Assembly (NCBI GenBank): GCA_033558025.1
Contig: JAUCEF010000001.1
Location: 1,426,001 to 1,490,000, forward strand
DNA length: 64,000 bases
Origin: Phytophthora sp. 'mugwort'
Lineage: Eukaryota > Oomycota > Peronosporomycetes > Peronosporales > Peronosporaceae
Direction: 5' to 3'
The position numbers were made by a program, and so were the translations under genes. Shown here in pieces: positions 10,446 through 22,681 of the stretch; positions within the stretch are counted from its first letter, which is position 1; each line of letters begins with the position of its first letter. The notes beneath the pieces were generated by a model. It saw only the letters and a program-made list of their open reading frames with translations, did no database searches and had not been told where the DNA came from.

Positions 10446-10783
10446 CGGTGAATCCCCCTATAGTCATGATAATAGATCTTTTTTCTCTTTTTACACGCCA
10501 TAAGCGATCAAACCAGCATATCTAACTTCGCGTAGTGGCGATTCCATTGTTATAACTCGTTTTTTAATGGTGTCTATGCTACTTGATCCTACGACTTCTA
10601 CCTGTTTGGGCGAAGGGTTCAACTCCAATGGAGGGGGCCAGTGCCCCCTCATTTTGTATGCGTTGTAGCTCTAATAATACATTTACGGTACAGTGTCCGC
10701 CAATTTGACAGCGCCAAATCGATAGGACCTCCAAAATCTGGTTACATTTTTTGCCTATTCTGGGGGAATTATTAATACCGATA

Positions 10784-11574
10784 TAATAGGGGGTGTCAGA
10801 ATTGACAAAAGTCCCGACAAAATCGCATGCGGTTTCGCCCCGAAATGATATATGATTTTCGGGCAAACGCCATGTCATTTCGAAATCACCCACCTCCAGA
10901 GGTGGGCGATTCGCGAAACAGCACCTGCTATTTGCCGCCAATATCCCATAAGGCAAACGGCAACCTTCAACCTTCGAGGCGAAGAAGCTTCCCTGACGCC
11001 TCCGTCGCTGCCAGGCTGCCACCATCGCTACCTGGCTGTGACCATATTACCCGCAACATGACCCAGACGCCACCACTCACAGCTGAAACGCGCTTCCTCG
11101 TTAGACTCGCTCGCTCTCTCAAACGGTCCGCAACCAGTACGTCCCCTTTGTATCTTTCAAGCTACTGTGTTCGCGTTGTAACACTTTCTCTATGCATACA
11201 GACATGAGCAGAAAATGCAGTACCTAGTCTGAAAGCTCGAAGGTTCACTTGTCTGCGGAAGACTACAAAATTCTGGTGGATTGGATCGAAGTTGAAGCAA
11301 ACGTCAAGGCCATCTACGGCACGGACAAGAAGCCGAAGGTTGGAGGACCGCCCAAGCAGACCAAGGGTTCGGCCTTCGAAGACATGGCCGACTACTTGTA
11401 CGCCACTACAGAGCACCGGAAACTTCCCCACCTGATGGGCGATCAAGTTCTGATACCCCCTGGACGAAACTTCAAAATGAATGACATGTCATTTGTTTAA
11501 GAATCGCATGCCATTTCGGGTCGAAATCGCATGCGATTTTGAATCGACTTTTCGCATTCTGACACCCCCTAATA
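10784..11574. mobile_element. 781-bp TIR element with TAATA target duplication
   Basis: The element proper is 10789-11569. Its left end reads GGGGGTGTCAGAAT, followed by AAAAGTC and AAAATCGCATGCG. The right end carries the same blocks in inverted orientation, giving imperfect terminal inverted repeats of about 45 bp. Both ends are flanked by TAATA (10784-10788 and 11570-11574), a 5-bp duplication. The inside holds an 80-residue fragment of a DNA-binding-like domain but no transposase, so the element is non-autonomous. The superfamily is unassigned: a 5-bp duplication does not fit hAT (8), Harbinger (3) or Tc1/mariner (2). Confidence 0.75.
11249..11500 (+). pseudogene. DYxxLVxWIE-type domain fragment inside the TIR element
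   Basis: The frame reads SAEDYKILVDWIEVEANVKA, then IYGTDKKPKVGGPPKQTKGS and FEDMADYLYATTE. Aromatic spacing with a GT-K-xVGxPP turn resembles the short myb/SANT-like domains often carried by oomycete repeat elements. There is no convincing ATG at the domain start and the C-terminal part is missing. It is most likely a remnant of a captured or ancestral element protein. Confidence 0.45.
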
Positions 11575-12217
11575 TGGTAGCAGTAAAATAGAGAAAGAGC
11601 ACTCACAACCAACCACCGCGAAGCAGTTCAGAAAATCTGATAAAAATCTGATAAACTGTGATAATATTTCGCAATTCTGTTTTCTTGAGACAACAAGTTT
11701 CTTCTCCGCGTTTTGCTACGAAACGGAATCAGAATGGGAGTCATGTCAAAAATCGGTAGGTTAGCCCCGAGATGGACTCTTCTTCTTCACGAAGTGTTCC
11801 CATACGGGATGATCGGGACGGCCTGCGCGGTGAGCTGGAGAAGCTGGGACGACGTTGTGGGCGACTGCATTGAACGTCGCTGCTCAACTAACATAGACAG
11901 CGATGCTTGCAGCAGCTCAAACGACACTGTCTTCTCTTCATGGTGGACCAGCGGCTAGGAGACGCGATGCTGCCACCCGGCAGCAGCTGCAGGGCGGGCG
12001 ACTCTCCGGAGCACGGGGGCGAAAATGGCGCAACCAGATGCAGAAGTGATACACAAGTTCGCGAACACGACGTCTTCAGCTAAGCTTTCGAGTATGATGC
12101 AAAGCACATTACAATAATAGACAACAGTCTGTGTGCTGCTAGACACATCGTGCCTCACTTTAACTAACGTCACCGCAAATAACACACCACCAAAACCAAG
12201 TATAGAACTGCATCAAA
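11575..12217. other. Spacer between the TIR element and the MULE relic
   Basis: There is an A/T-rich stretch near 11580-11700 with the repeat TCTGATAAAAATCTGATAAA, then frames shorter than 82 codons with no recognised domain. It may include the terminal sequence of the MULE element that follows, but no inverted terminus was identified. Confidence 0.4.
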
Positions 12218-14253
12218 ATGGAGCGTATCCGTCAACTGTTTACCGCTCAACAAGTCGCTGCGAGCGAGCCGTCCGTAGCAAGTTCGATCGAGATAGAGCG
12301 TCCAGACCTCTGTGGTGTGACCGAGACCAACGTGGAGGCCTCGGGAGCGGAGCACAGCGTACAGAATACCTCGGTCAAGGACGTCATCATCCCAACCGCT
12401 GCCACAACTCGAGTATCGCTCTGAAGCAGATGCCGAGGCAGCAATTCATGCGTGGACGTTGGTCCATGGATTCAACGTAACCACGAAGGGGCTAGAGCGC
12501 AAAAGCGACGGAGCTGTTATTTTTTTACATGATATTTGCATGTGGTCAGAGCGGAAAATGAATACTCGCGGCCTGCATCCCGAGGATAGAGTTCGCCTAA
12601 ATCGTCGTTCAATCCGGTGCGCATCAAAATTGTGGCCGTCGGCGCTAGCAACCCTGATGGTCAATGGAATTCATGTACACACGGGACGGAAGTCACAGTC
12701 ATAATCACCCAAAGTCTATCGATGTACGTGTACACGTGATGCACCCGCTAGCGCGCTTCTACACTCGGGGAAACTGTAGCTGTTGAAAGTGTGAACGACT
12801 TAATATTCGCTCACGGTGCTGTAGGCATCTCAGCGGCTAAGACGTACGCTACCCAGCTTCACAGGGACAAGCATACCTTAGTGATCTCAAAACACATTTC
12901 AAACAAACAGGCCGTCCACCGCCGACATTTACTTTCGTCGACGGGTGTCACCACAGCACTATTCGATTATCTCAGGGAGCACACATTTCACTACTACTAC
13001 GAGCGGGAGGCAACCTGTAACCGGCTGCGTTACTTGTTGTAGGCACACCCAAATACGCTCGCTCTGGCAAAAGATTTCCTGGCCGTACTGGTGCTTGATT
13101 GTACGTACAAAACTAATAAATTCAACCACCCTTTGCTGAATATCATAACGATAACTGGCATGAACACAAATTACCGATTGCACAGTGTTGTTATCCGGGG
13201 AGTCTAAACCCGACTTTGCGTGGGCTCTTGTGACACTGAAAAAGCTTCTGATGGAGAACGGCATCAATTTACCACGCTTAATTATGACTGACCGGGACCT
13301 TGCATGTATGAACGCTAGAGACGTAGTGTTTCCGTCTGCTGCCAAGGCAATTTGTCGTTGGGACGTTAATCGCAATGTGGAAGCCCGGGTCCGGAGTAAA
13401 CTGGGAGTCGTGAAGTTAGGCAAACCAGATTTCTACGGTAGAACCAATCTGAACACGAACAAAAAAAAGCAACGTTTTTTTCTAGAGGAGTGTCATGCTG
13501 CCGTGGATGCCGAGTCGGAAGAAGACTTTGAGAATTCACGAAGAACCCTTCGCAAGATGGACAGCTTCCTCGCGGATTACGTAAATAAGAGTGGTGGAAG
13601 TATAAGGAAAAGCTAGTCAAGTATTGAGCGGACAAGCACCTACCCTTTGGCTGCCTCGATACATTCGCTGTCGAAGGAACCCATGCAAAAATTAAATCAT
13701 GGCTGCGCTCTTCGAAAGGCGACTTGCTGACAGTTCTCTGGAAAGTGCTTCCCTGGTGGTAAGCTTCCGCTAACGACGTGAGCCTCGCTGCACAGAGAGA
13801 TGTGAGTACAATCCCTTCCAAGCTCGGCGACCCAACGTTTGCGAGCGTGGTCAAAGTGATAACTGTGCACGTGCTGAGCGAGACTCATAGCTTGTAAAAG
13901 TTGGCGATTAAGTACGTCCACGAATGGTCAAAGATCCCGGACAAATCAAGTCAGTGAAGTTATGTACTAGTGCATTTCGACGTTGTTATGGAAGACTGCG
14001 CGTCCACGAAATGATCCATATTTACAGAGCAGACTATACAATCCATCTTCAGGCTAGTGATTTCGACCATCACTGGTGGGTTCGTAGCAGTGCAACCGAG
14101 GCTTTAAACAAAATCCTGGAGCAATCGGAAACATTTCGGATCCTGTCCCGCGTGGCAAGAAACGTCGAGCTGTTCGTAAGCACCAAGCTAGATGCGGCAC
14201 CAACACCACCAGACGAGAAATTTCTCAATTCGAGCTCGTTGACGTGGCCTTAA
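12218..14253 (+). pseudogene. MULE (Mutator-like) transposase, multiply frameshifted
   Basis: The likely original ATG is at 12218 (MERIRQLFTAQQ). The pieces lie in order but in different frames. An N-terminal FAR1-like part comes first (AEAAIHAWTLVHGFNV, about 12425-12705). The catalytic region follows (FLAVLVLDCTYKTNKFNHPL at about 13077, then SGESKPDFAWALVTLKKLL at 13185, and RLIMTDRDLACMNA). Next are VEGTHAKIKSWLRSSKGD (about 13670-13730) and a C-terminal block ending in DFDHHWW (to 14253). The MTDRDLA and CTYKTN/HPLL motifs are diagnostic of MULE transposases. At least four shifts or stops separate the pieces, so no active enzyme is made. Confidence 0.82.
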
Positions 14254-14786
14254 CGACTGTGAATCGCCGCCAGCCTTCTATAAGTTCTGATAGTGCTAGT
14301 AGATGCTGGAGATCTAGATGATAAGCTCCCACCACGCACTTGGGGCTATGAAGGTCTGAAATGATAAATACTAGATCAACCATGTTTGCGTTCTTGCCCA
14401 AATTGAAGATGTCGTGTACGCGAACGTGCAGCATTACTTGCTGCATCTGGTTGCACCATTTTTCTCCCCCGTGCTCTGAAGTTCCGTGCTCCGTAGAGTC
14501 CCCCTGCAGGGCCCCACGCTGTTGGCAATGGAGGGATATTTGTCGAGATTAGTTGCCGGTGCGACGTTAGAGGCGCGACGGTGCTGGATCTGTATCGATG
14601 CGGGGAACGGCGCTTCTAGAGCTCTGCGCCGAGGTATCGTACACCCAACAGGCTATGCTGTAGAAACCTGGCAGGAATCTGTGGGATTCTTCTCAGCCCA
14701 TCACGGGCCCGGAATCTGGGGGTATCAATGCCAGCGATCAGGGCCAGCGATGGCTGAATGGGGCCTCCTCTGTTAGGATGATGCTT
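14254..14786. other. Spacer between MULE and Harbinger relics
   Basis: No domain is recognised on either strand. The longest frame is about 96 codons at 14486-14776 and is not coding-like. The stretch presumably holds decayed transposon ends. Confidence 0.4.
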
Positions 14787-15435
14787 TTATTTGAGTAGGC
14801 AATGGCACGCTGAATGGGTTTTCAAACCGACTCCAGAATTTCTAATGAATGGAAACGATGAAAAGTTTTGGTACGTTTTCAGCCTGGCAGGTTGAACACC
14901 ATCAATAGTCGGCGTTTCATGTGCTAAATTAGTCTTTTCTCGAAACTTGCCCTTGAGTCGTCCAAATGTTTTCTCCACAACAATTCTACTGCGGCTGTGA
15001 ACGAGGTTATACCAGCGATTTTGTGCTTCCATGTCTGGCAATATGGGATACGGCGTCATACATTTACGCAAGAGCTGGCAGCCTGCGTCGCCAACAAGTT
15101 GAGTTCCTGGTGGTACGTTCGGTACGACACCTCTAGCAAAAAGCGATCTATTGAGGACCGACTTGTCGTTCTGGACACCGCTGCGAAGGGAGACAGCCAT
15201 GAAGCGCTGGTGGTGGTCTACAACCTCCATTAAAAATCATATTGAGTGCAGGGTAGCCTCGTCTGCAATAGCATTCATCAAATTCAACAAAGCGCTTGAT
15301 CCGGATGAGGGAGCCGTCGATCGCTTCAATTACGCCGGTCATACTCGCAACATGCTCAAACTCTATGCATACGTTACTCCACTCCTCTTGCGTGGATAGC
15401 GGCCGAATGGTCTTATCGACGAAGGTACCAAGCAT
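14787..15435 (-). pseudogene. PIF/Harbinger-type DDE transposase (HARBI1-like), frameshifted
   Basis: On the minus strand, one frame (15435 to about 15230) reads MTGVIEAIDGSLIRIKR and CYCRRGYPALNM. A second frame (to 14787) continues VVDHHQRFMAVSL, GTQLVGDAGCQLL and NLVHSRSRIVVEKTFGRLKG. The IDGS...GYPALN, GDAGC and RxxVExxFGRLK blocks are those of DDE_Tnp_4 transposases. The switch lies at about 15235, and the N-terminal part is missing. It is a broken copy. Confidence 0.82.
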
Positions 15436-17677
15436 TGAACAACTTAATGCGCCGCAGTGAGCGCAACCGTCTTGCCCGCTCTGAAGAACCTACCCGGCGT
15501 ACATTGCGCCGCCGTGTGCTAGATAGTTAATAGTAATAAAAACACGCGTCGTCAAATTTACCTCAGAATTAGCACCAAGTGGAGGCACCATTTCTGTTCA
15601 TCTTCCTGTCGCGCGATGGCAGATTTCTCCAAACGTGCTGCGAGTACAGCGCAATTGGCGATTGAGCCAGGCTACATAGAAAGCTTTACGCGCCCTTATC
15701 ATTTCCCACTCACTTCTCCGCACTTTCAGCATGTTGAGCTTCGGCTCCGGCCACCAGTCTTCTTGTCAGCAGCAATCACAGCCAGAACCCCTACCACCAG
15801 AGCGCACAATCGGGTACCAGAACCCGGGTACAGTGGCCGCCCGGACCGGGTATATCCGCGTTCGGGTAGGGCGCGGGTACTCGAAACTATCCCCGGGCCA
15901 TGATCGGGTACCCGAGAAGCAACTGTAAGGTTTTAAATAACTGACCTCACCAACAGTCCTTAATACAGTCCAGCACCGTTCCATTTTGCGATCTGCATAC
16001 CCCCACATTCAAGATGGATATCGAAAAAACCGGACGCACAACGAACACACGCAGCGGAAGTCGACAAAGCCGACGGTAAATATGCCGTTTAGTCAAGCTC
16101 GGCGTTGCATCAACTGATATTAAGAAAACCGAAAACATTTAATTGAGCTGATGATACGCGGGCCGAGTACCAGTTCGTCTGACGCAGTACTGCTCAGATC
16201 TCACCAAACTTCTCGTAAGAAGCATAAAACCTTTGCGGTTTCGGTCATCGTCAGTGCAGCAAATTTGTGCTCGTCTGGTAAAAGTGAGGAAAAGTCACCT
16301 TTTGGTTACCTGGATGAGCAGGAAGAGCTCTCACCATACTAGTCAGCAACCTTCAGAAGGATGACAAAGCCAATTTCAATCTGTTGACATGGTAGAACAC
16401 CACCGGCAAAGTAGCCTACCCGAAGTTGGCACATGTTGCAAGATCGATTTTGTGCATACCTGCGGCCAATGTAATGTCTGAAAGGAACGTCTCTAGTTCT
16501 GGCACAGTTATGTCCAAACTCCGCAACGCGCTGAAGTCATCCATACTGAATGACATTTTAGCGATGCGATCGAATAAAGACCTGATTGACTGAGCTCGAG
16601 ACAAATTTGCAGCTATATTTTTTCATAATGACCATTACAACTTCTTTGGTATTAATCCTCGCATTTCCAGTCATCATCATTCTACAACACTTGTCGTGCT
16701 GACCAGAACAATCATAAGCAACTATGACGATGCGGTGCGGGTCCCTGGGGATTATACCGTCGGGTGGGTGCGGGTACCCGAAATGCCTGGGAGAGTGTCC
16801 CTGGCGAAAGGGGGGGGGGGGGGCGAGCTGCCCCAATTACGAGCTTTGCCACCACCGCTGCTGCACATTCAATCAGTTCCTCTCCCTCCATTCTATCGTT
16901 CAGGGGGGCTTATCTATAGCGCACGAGGGATGAAAATACCTCCGCGATGTCTTGCTGGGAGTGGACACCACAAACGACGTCGTATTCTGAAAACTAAGGA
17001 AGACTTTAAGCTACACAACCAACACGAGTTTGTGCACGACAAAAGTTTGCGAACGTTCCGTTACGATTTTCCAAATGGCGCTGAAGCAGATTGACGGAAC
17101 GAAAGTGAAATCACTTTCGCATCCTCCCCCCCAAGAATGGGCCCAGTGTCGAACATGTCAGACAGCAGCGAGAGTGACGGATCAATAAGCGACCTACTTG
17201 AGCGTTGACGCTACTGCATCACTTCCGTTAGGGCAAGAAAATCCTTCCCTGTAATTTAGGAAGCTGCCGCGTGCAGAAGTCGGCTTTGTCGGGCGACGAG
17301 GAGGGGCAGATCTGCGATGAAGTGTCCGCAACAGATCCCCGCTCCCGTTTTAACGCTTCTGCTGGCAAGACTCTGCTGGATGCAGTTCTTTCCACACACC
17401 CCTTTGTCGCTGACCGCAAACGGAGTGGTTACTGCAACCATAATATGCGACATGCATGGTCGGGTTAACGTGAATACCGTATTGTCGTAGTCCTAGGCGT
17501 CACTTCAATAGCACGGATGCCAAATCATTAATGCATTCAAATCATGTTTTTACAAAGGGGTGTTTACAATTTACCGGTACTGCAATAGTTTGTCCTCTCC
17601 GCTGCCGCTGCTTGAATCGTCACCTGATCCGATATCATCGTCCGAGTCAACTTGCCCGTCGGCAAGGTTGCAGTTCT
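15436..17677. other. Repeat-rich stretch without a gene
   Basis: No frame shows a known domain. The right half has a 14-G run at 16810-16823. GGGTACCCG-type motifs cluster at two places (see the separate entry). Small frames near 16151 and 16416 look non-coding. The contents are probably non-autonomous transposon remains. Confidence 0.4.
15808..16790. repeat. Two clusters of GGGTACCCG-type motifs
   Basis: At 15808-15915 the sequence repeats CGGGTACC, CCGGGTAC, CGGGTATA, CGGGTAG, GCGGGTACT and CGGGTACCCG. At 16734-16790 it shows GCGGGTCCC, TCGGGTGGG and GCGGGTACCCG. Dense subterminal motifs of this kind are common at the ends of hAT-like elements, so the 0.98 kb between may be a non-autonomous element. 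I could not identify target-site duplications. Confidence 0.35.
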
Positions 17678-19205
17678 TCATCTCTTCAACAATGCTATTA
17701 TCAATCTGATAATATCAGCGACGTGATGTGGTGTTCGCGTGTCATTCAAAATGCCAACCTTGGCAAATCCACTCACAATTGTCTGTGTTGATAATGCGTC
17801 CCAGCATGCTGACATCCACTCAGCAATTTCAGCTCGGTTTGGTGCTTTGAGTTTAAACGGATCTTCTGTATGTAATGCCCGAATCCGCTCTACATCGATA
17901 TATGCTTCTTTTTGGACCAAATTCTTACGAGCACATGTAATCTCGGTCTCGAGGGCCTCACGCTTTTGCTGCCGCTTCGATTCTCCGGCACGGTAAGGAA
18001 CAAGTTGGCTTCGCAATCGATTAATCCACATAGCACGTAGACGAGCTTTCAGAGGTTTATTCCACGATATGTCTGCCAACCGGCAGACACGATATGTCTG
18101 CCGGTTGGCAGACATACGTGTACCTTGGCGGTACTTTGAGAAGAACCACGTTAATCGACACAGCATAATCGTTAACTTCAGTGGTTCGAATGAGCACTAA
18201 AATCATCTTATAGCAGTAGGATATTGTCGTCTCTCGTGGGGCGCTCGGCGAAATGAAATCACAGAAATTCCACTGATAAATCTGCATTCCACCAGGCACA
18301 CCTGTTACCGTAAATTTGGCAGCCAGTACGTTCTTGTAGCGAACGAATTTCACGATTCCACATGGTTGGACTGAATCCATGACGCAGCTCATCATTCTCG
18401 TCGCGTTTTTTCTGGGATGGTCGATGGAGTGCACTTAAATACAAGAAATGGAGCCAATTTGTTACCCTCCGAGTCAGCCAAAACCATCGCTGTCGCCCTT
18501 GCTTTTCTTTATTTGAGCACTTGACCCAAACAGTCTTAACAACCCGTTTTGATATGGTCTGTTTAGGCAAGATAAAAAAAATACAGCTAAAACAAGTTTT
18601 AATTAACAATAAAATCAATAAAAAGAATATAGGAAGGGTATACCTGTCTGATCAGCATTATACACTTGTACACACTTCTTTTCCACAATTGTCTGCAGCA
18701 CCAGTGCACGGAACGACTTTGCAGCAGCTTGGGCGTCCTGGGGCGTCGTTTGTCCCTGTCGTGTACGTGCACGAAGCGAGAGCTTGAGACGTCGCAAAAA
18801 CAGGTCGGTGACGCCGCTTATTTCTTGCCCAGACCATTTTTAGCGGCTACTTCTTTTGATTGAAGCTGAGCACCAGCCTCGAGACAGGGGCTCCATCCTT
18901 CCGGAGCGAGTTCAGCCAAATGACGAGCCCTTCTTCAGCGTCTTTTGACAGAACAGTTGCTTCACCGAGATTGCGTAGATTTTGATGGCGTTCGCGGCCG
19001 GAGGCACATGCTGCCTGAACAGTGGCGGACTGTTTAACCCACTTGTTAATCTGTCTCTTCTTAGCAGAATGTCACTGCTTTTGAGCTTCCCATAGAAATG
19101 TTCGATGATTTCGTCAAGGTTCCGGCCAGTTTCCATGTACTCCAGGACGTCTCTCTTGTGCGAATATGACACAGCTGTTCGCTTATAAGACTTCCGGTTC
19201 TTGCC
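17678..19205 (-). pseudogene. pogo/Tigger-type transposase (DDE_1), frameshifted
   Basis: Read on the minus strand, an N-terminal helix-turn-helix-like segment ([16 protein letters not shown], about 19172-19080) is followed by KCVQVYNADQTGIPF at about 18640-18680, where the DDE_1 domain begins. A C-terminal block reads SWNKPLKARLRAMWINRL (about 18000-18066) and LKAPNRAEIAEWMSACWDAL (about 17790-17860). The NADQTG motif and the KAPNR...WW/CWDAL tail are typical of pogo-like transposases in oomycetes. Five overlapping minus-strand frames are needed to cover it, so it is inactive. A palindrome at 18068-18116 interrupts the C-terminal part. The relic ends at the first unit of the tRNA array. Confidence 0.72.
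18068..18116. repeat. Perfect 22-bp inverted repeat, 5-bp spacer, nested hairpins
   Basis: The arms are 18068-18089 and 18095-18116, with spacer CGATA. Each arm is itself nearly palindromic, GTCTGCC-AACC-GGCAGAC, so the locus can form one long cruciform or two small hairpins. It sits within the pogo transposase relic. Confidence 0.9.
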
Positions 19206-19219
19206 CTGGCCAGCGTTAG

Positions 19220-19312
<93 letters not shown>

Positions 19313-19550
19313 TAACCTATCCTCGACAGAACCACATGTCGCGTATCACACATAACACAAACACTCTCTCGACTGGAAAAGCTCTGTGGTCGTTTCTTGT
19401 ATCGACGACCCCTAACATTATCTGCAGCCCCCGATTCGAGCGATTTCGTCGTATTAATTTATAGAGGTAATACGCAACATATCCCGTACAAACCATTCAC
19501 AGCCACATGACTAACGCACGCACACCTCAACCACTAGACACACTTGAGTG

Positions 19551-20051
19551 ATGTACCACCGGTACCAGCAAATACAACAGCTACCGAGGCAACTACAGCG
19601 GAACAAAAAGGCGACGTACTCAAAAGCAGCACGAGTTCAAAGTGGTGGCGTCGAGCTGTCGCGCAGAACGGATCTTACTTCGCAGGCAGCCATCGCTGCC
19701 GGGGTTGCTATTCCTGGCGAGGCGTTCTATCGCATACAACCCGTGTCCCTTTGTATTCGTTCTCTTCTTACGCCCATTGATGCAGTGAACATTTCCGTCA
19801 AGTACGGCTCCGCCTACACGACCTGGAAACGGCGTCCAGTATTTGCCAGCGCACCTCTACGACAACTTCTCCCATGGTTGTTACACAACTACAAGTGCCT
19901 CGCCAAACGTCATTCGCGTATAGGTTTCAGCGTCGGCAGACTCGAACTGAAACGCAGCGCGCAGCGAACCTCGACAACGCTTAAGCATGCGGGCTACTCA
20001 CAACCACATTTCAAGGGCGCGGTGACAGAGCCGCAGTGCTGCTGTATATAA
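19551..20051 (+). CDS. 166-codon open frame in each array unit (unit 1 shown)
   Basis: The frame runs from ATG (MYHRYQQIQQLPRQ) to a TAA that overlaps the TATATAAA motif. The same frame is open at ATG positions 20674, 21797, 22920, 24043, 25166, 26289, 27412, 28535, 29658, 30781, 31904, 33027, 34150, 35274, 36397, 37520, 38643, 39766, 40889 and 42012. Unit 22 (43135) is cut short and ends in 131 codons. I recognise no domain; the sequence is basic with no obvious membrane segment or signal peptide. A diverged copy at 52784-53320 also stays open despite an in-frame 39-bp duplication, which hints at coding constraint now or in the past. It could equally be a chance frame in a young satellite. 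A 78-codon frame overlaps it and is probably a shadow. Confidence 0.35.
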   Translation: MYHRYQQIQQLPRQLQRNKKATYSKAARVQSGGVELSRRTDLTSQAAIAAGVAIPGEAFYRIQPVSLCIRSLLTPIDAVNISVKYGSAYTTWKRRPVFASAPLRQLLPWLLHNYKCLAKRHSRIGFSVGRLELKRSAQRTSTTLKHAGYSQPHFKGAVTEPQCCCI

Positions 20052-20052
20052 A
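20045..20052 (+). promoter_or_regulatory. TATATAAA motif, present in each full unit
   Basis: A TATA-box-like TATATAAA overlaps the stop of the 166-codon frame and recurs at the same place in units 1-21. It is kept in the diverged copy near 52812 (minus), where LTR-like sequence and a Copia gag lie downstream. It may therefore be an ancestral LTR promoter. No transcription start can be seen. Confidence 0.4.
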
Positions 20053-20144
20053 GAGTCAATAAGCGAAGAGTACTGATGGGCCACTCAACTTAACAGTCTA
20101 TGAAGTTAAAAGTGGCTTCAAAAACGAAGGTAGGCATAATCTAA

Positions 20145-20435
<291 letters not shown>

Positions 20436-21267
20436 TAACCTATCCTCGACAGAACCACATGTCGCGTATCACACATAACACAAACACTCTCTCGACTGGA
20501 AAAGCTCTGTGGTCGTTTCTTGTATCGACGACCCCTAACATTATCTGCAGCCCCCGATTCGAGCGATTTCGTCGTATTAATTTATAGAGGTAATACGCAA
20601 CATATCCCGTACAAACCATTCACAGCCACATGACTAACGCACGCACACCTCAACCACTAGACACACTTGAGTGATGTACCACCGGTACCAGCAAATACAA
20701 CAGCTACCGAGGCAACTACAGCGGAACAAAAAGGCGACGTACTCAAAAGCAGCACGAGTTCAAAGTGGTGGCGTCGAGCTGTCGCGCAGAACGGATCTTA
20801 CTTCGCAGGCAGCCATCGCTGCCGGGGTTGCTATTCCTGGCGAGGCGTTCTATCGCATACAACCCGTGTCCCTTTGTATTCGTTCTCTTCTTACGCCCAT
20901 TGATGCAGTGAACATTTCCGTCAAGTACGGCTCCGCCTACACGACCTGGAAACGGCGTCCAGTATTTGCCAGCGCACCTCTACGACAACTTCTCCCATGG
21001 TTGTTACACAACTACAAGTGCCTCGCCAAACGTCATTCGCGTATAGGTTTCAGCGTCGGCAGACTCGAACTGAAACGCAGCGCGCAGCGAACCTCGACAA
21101 CGCTTAAGCATGCGGGCTACTCACAACCACATTTCAAGGGCGCGGTGACAGAGCCGCAGCGCTGCTGTATATAAAGAGTCAATAAGCGAAGAGTACTGAT
21201 GGGCCACTCAACTTAACAGTCTATGAAGTTAAAAGTGGCTTCAAAAACGAAGGTAGGCATAATCTAA

Positions 21268-21558
<291 letters not shown>

Positions 21559-22390
21559 TAACCTATCCTCGACAGAACCACATGTCGCGTATCACACATA
21601 ACACAAACACTCTCTCGACTGGAAAAGCTCTGTGGTCGTTTCTTGTATCGACGACCCCTAACATTATCTGCAGCCCCCGATTCGAGCGATTTCGTCGTAT
21701 TAATTTATAGAGGTAATACGCAACATATCCCGTACAAACCATTCACAGCCACATGACTAACGCACGCACACCTCAACCACTAGACACACTTGAGTGATGT
21801 ACCACCGGTACCAGCAAATACAACAGCTACCGAGGCAACTACAGCGGAACAAAAAGGCGACGTACTCAAAAGCAGCACGAGTTCAAAGTGGTGGCGTCGA
21901 GCTGTCGCGCAGAACGGATCTTACTTCGCAGGCAGCCATCGCTGCCGGGGTTGCTATTCCTGGCGAGGCGTTCTATCGCATACAACCCGTGTCCCTTTGT
22001 ATTCGTTCTCTTCTTACGCCCATTGATGCAGTGAACATTTCCGTCAAGTACGGCTCCGCCTACACGACCTGGAAACGGCGTCCAGTATTTGCCAGCGCAC
22101 CTCTACGACAACTTCTCCCATGGTTGTTACACAACTACAAGTGCCTCGCCAAACGTCATTCGCGTATAGGTTTCAGCGTCGGCAGACTCGAACTGAAACG
22201 CAGCGCGCAGCGAACCTCGACAACGCTTAAGCATGCGGGCTACTCACAACCACATTTCAAGGGCGCGGTGACAGAGCCGCAGTGCTGCTGTATATAAAGA
22301 GTCAATAAGCGAAGAGTACTGATGGGCCACTCAACTTAACAGTCTATGAAGTTAAAAGTGGCTTCAAAAACGAAGGTAGGCATAATCTAA

Positions 22391-22681
<291 letters not shown>

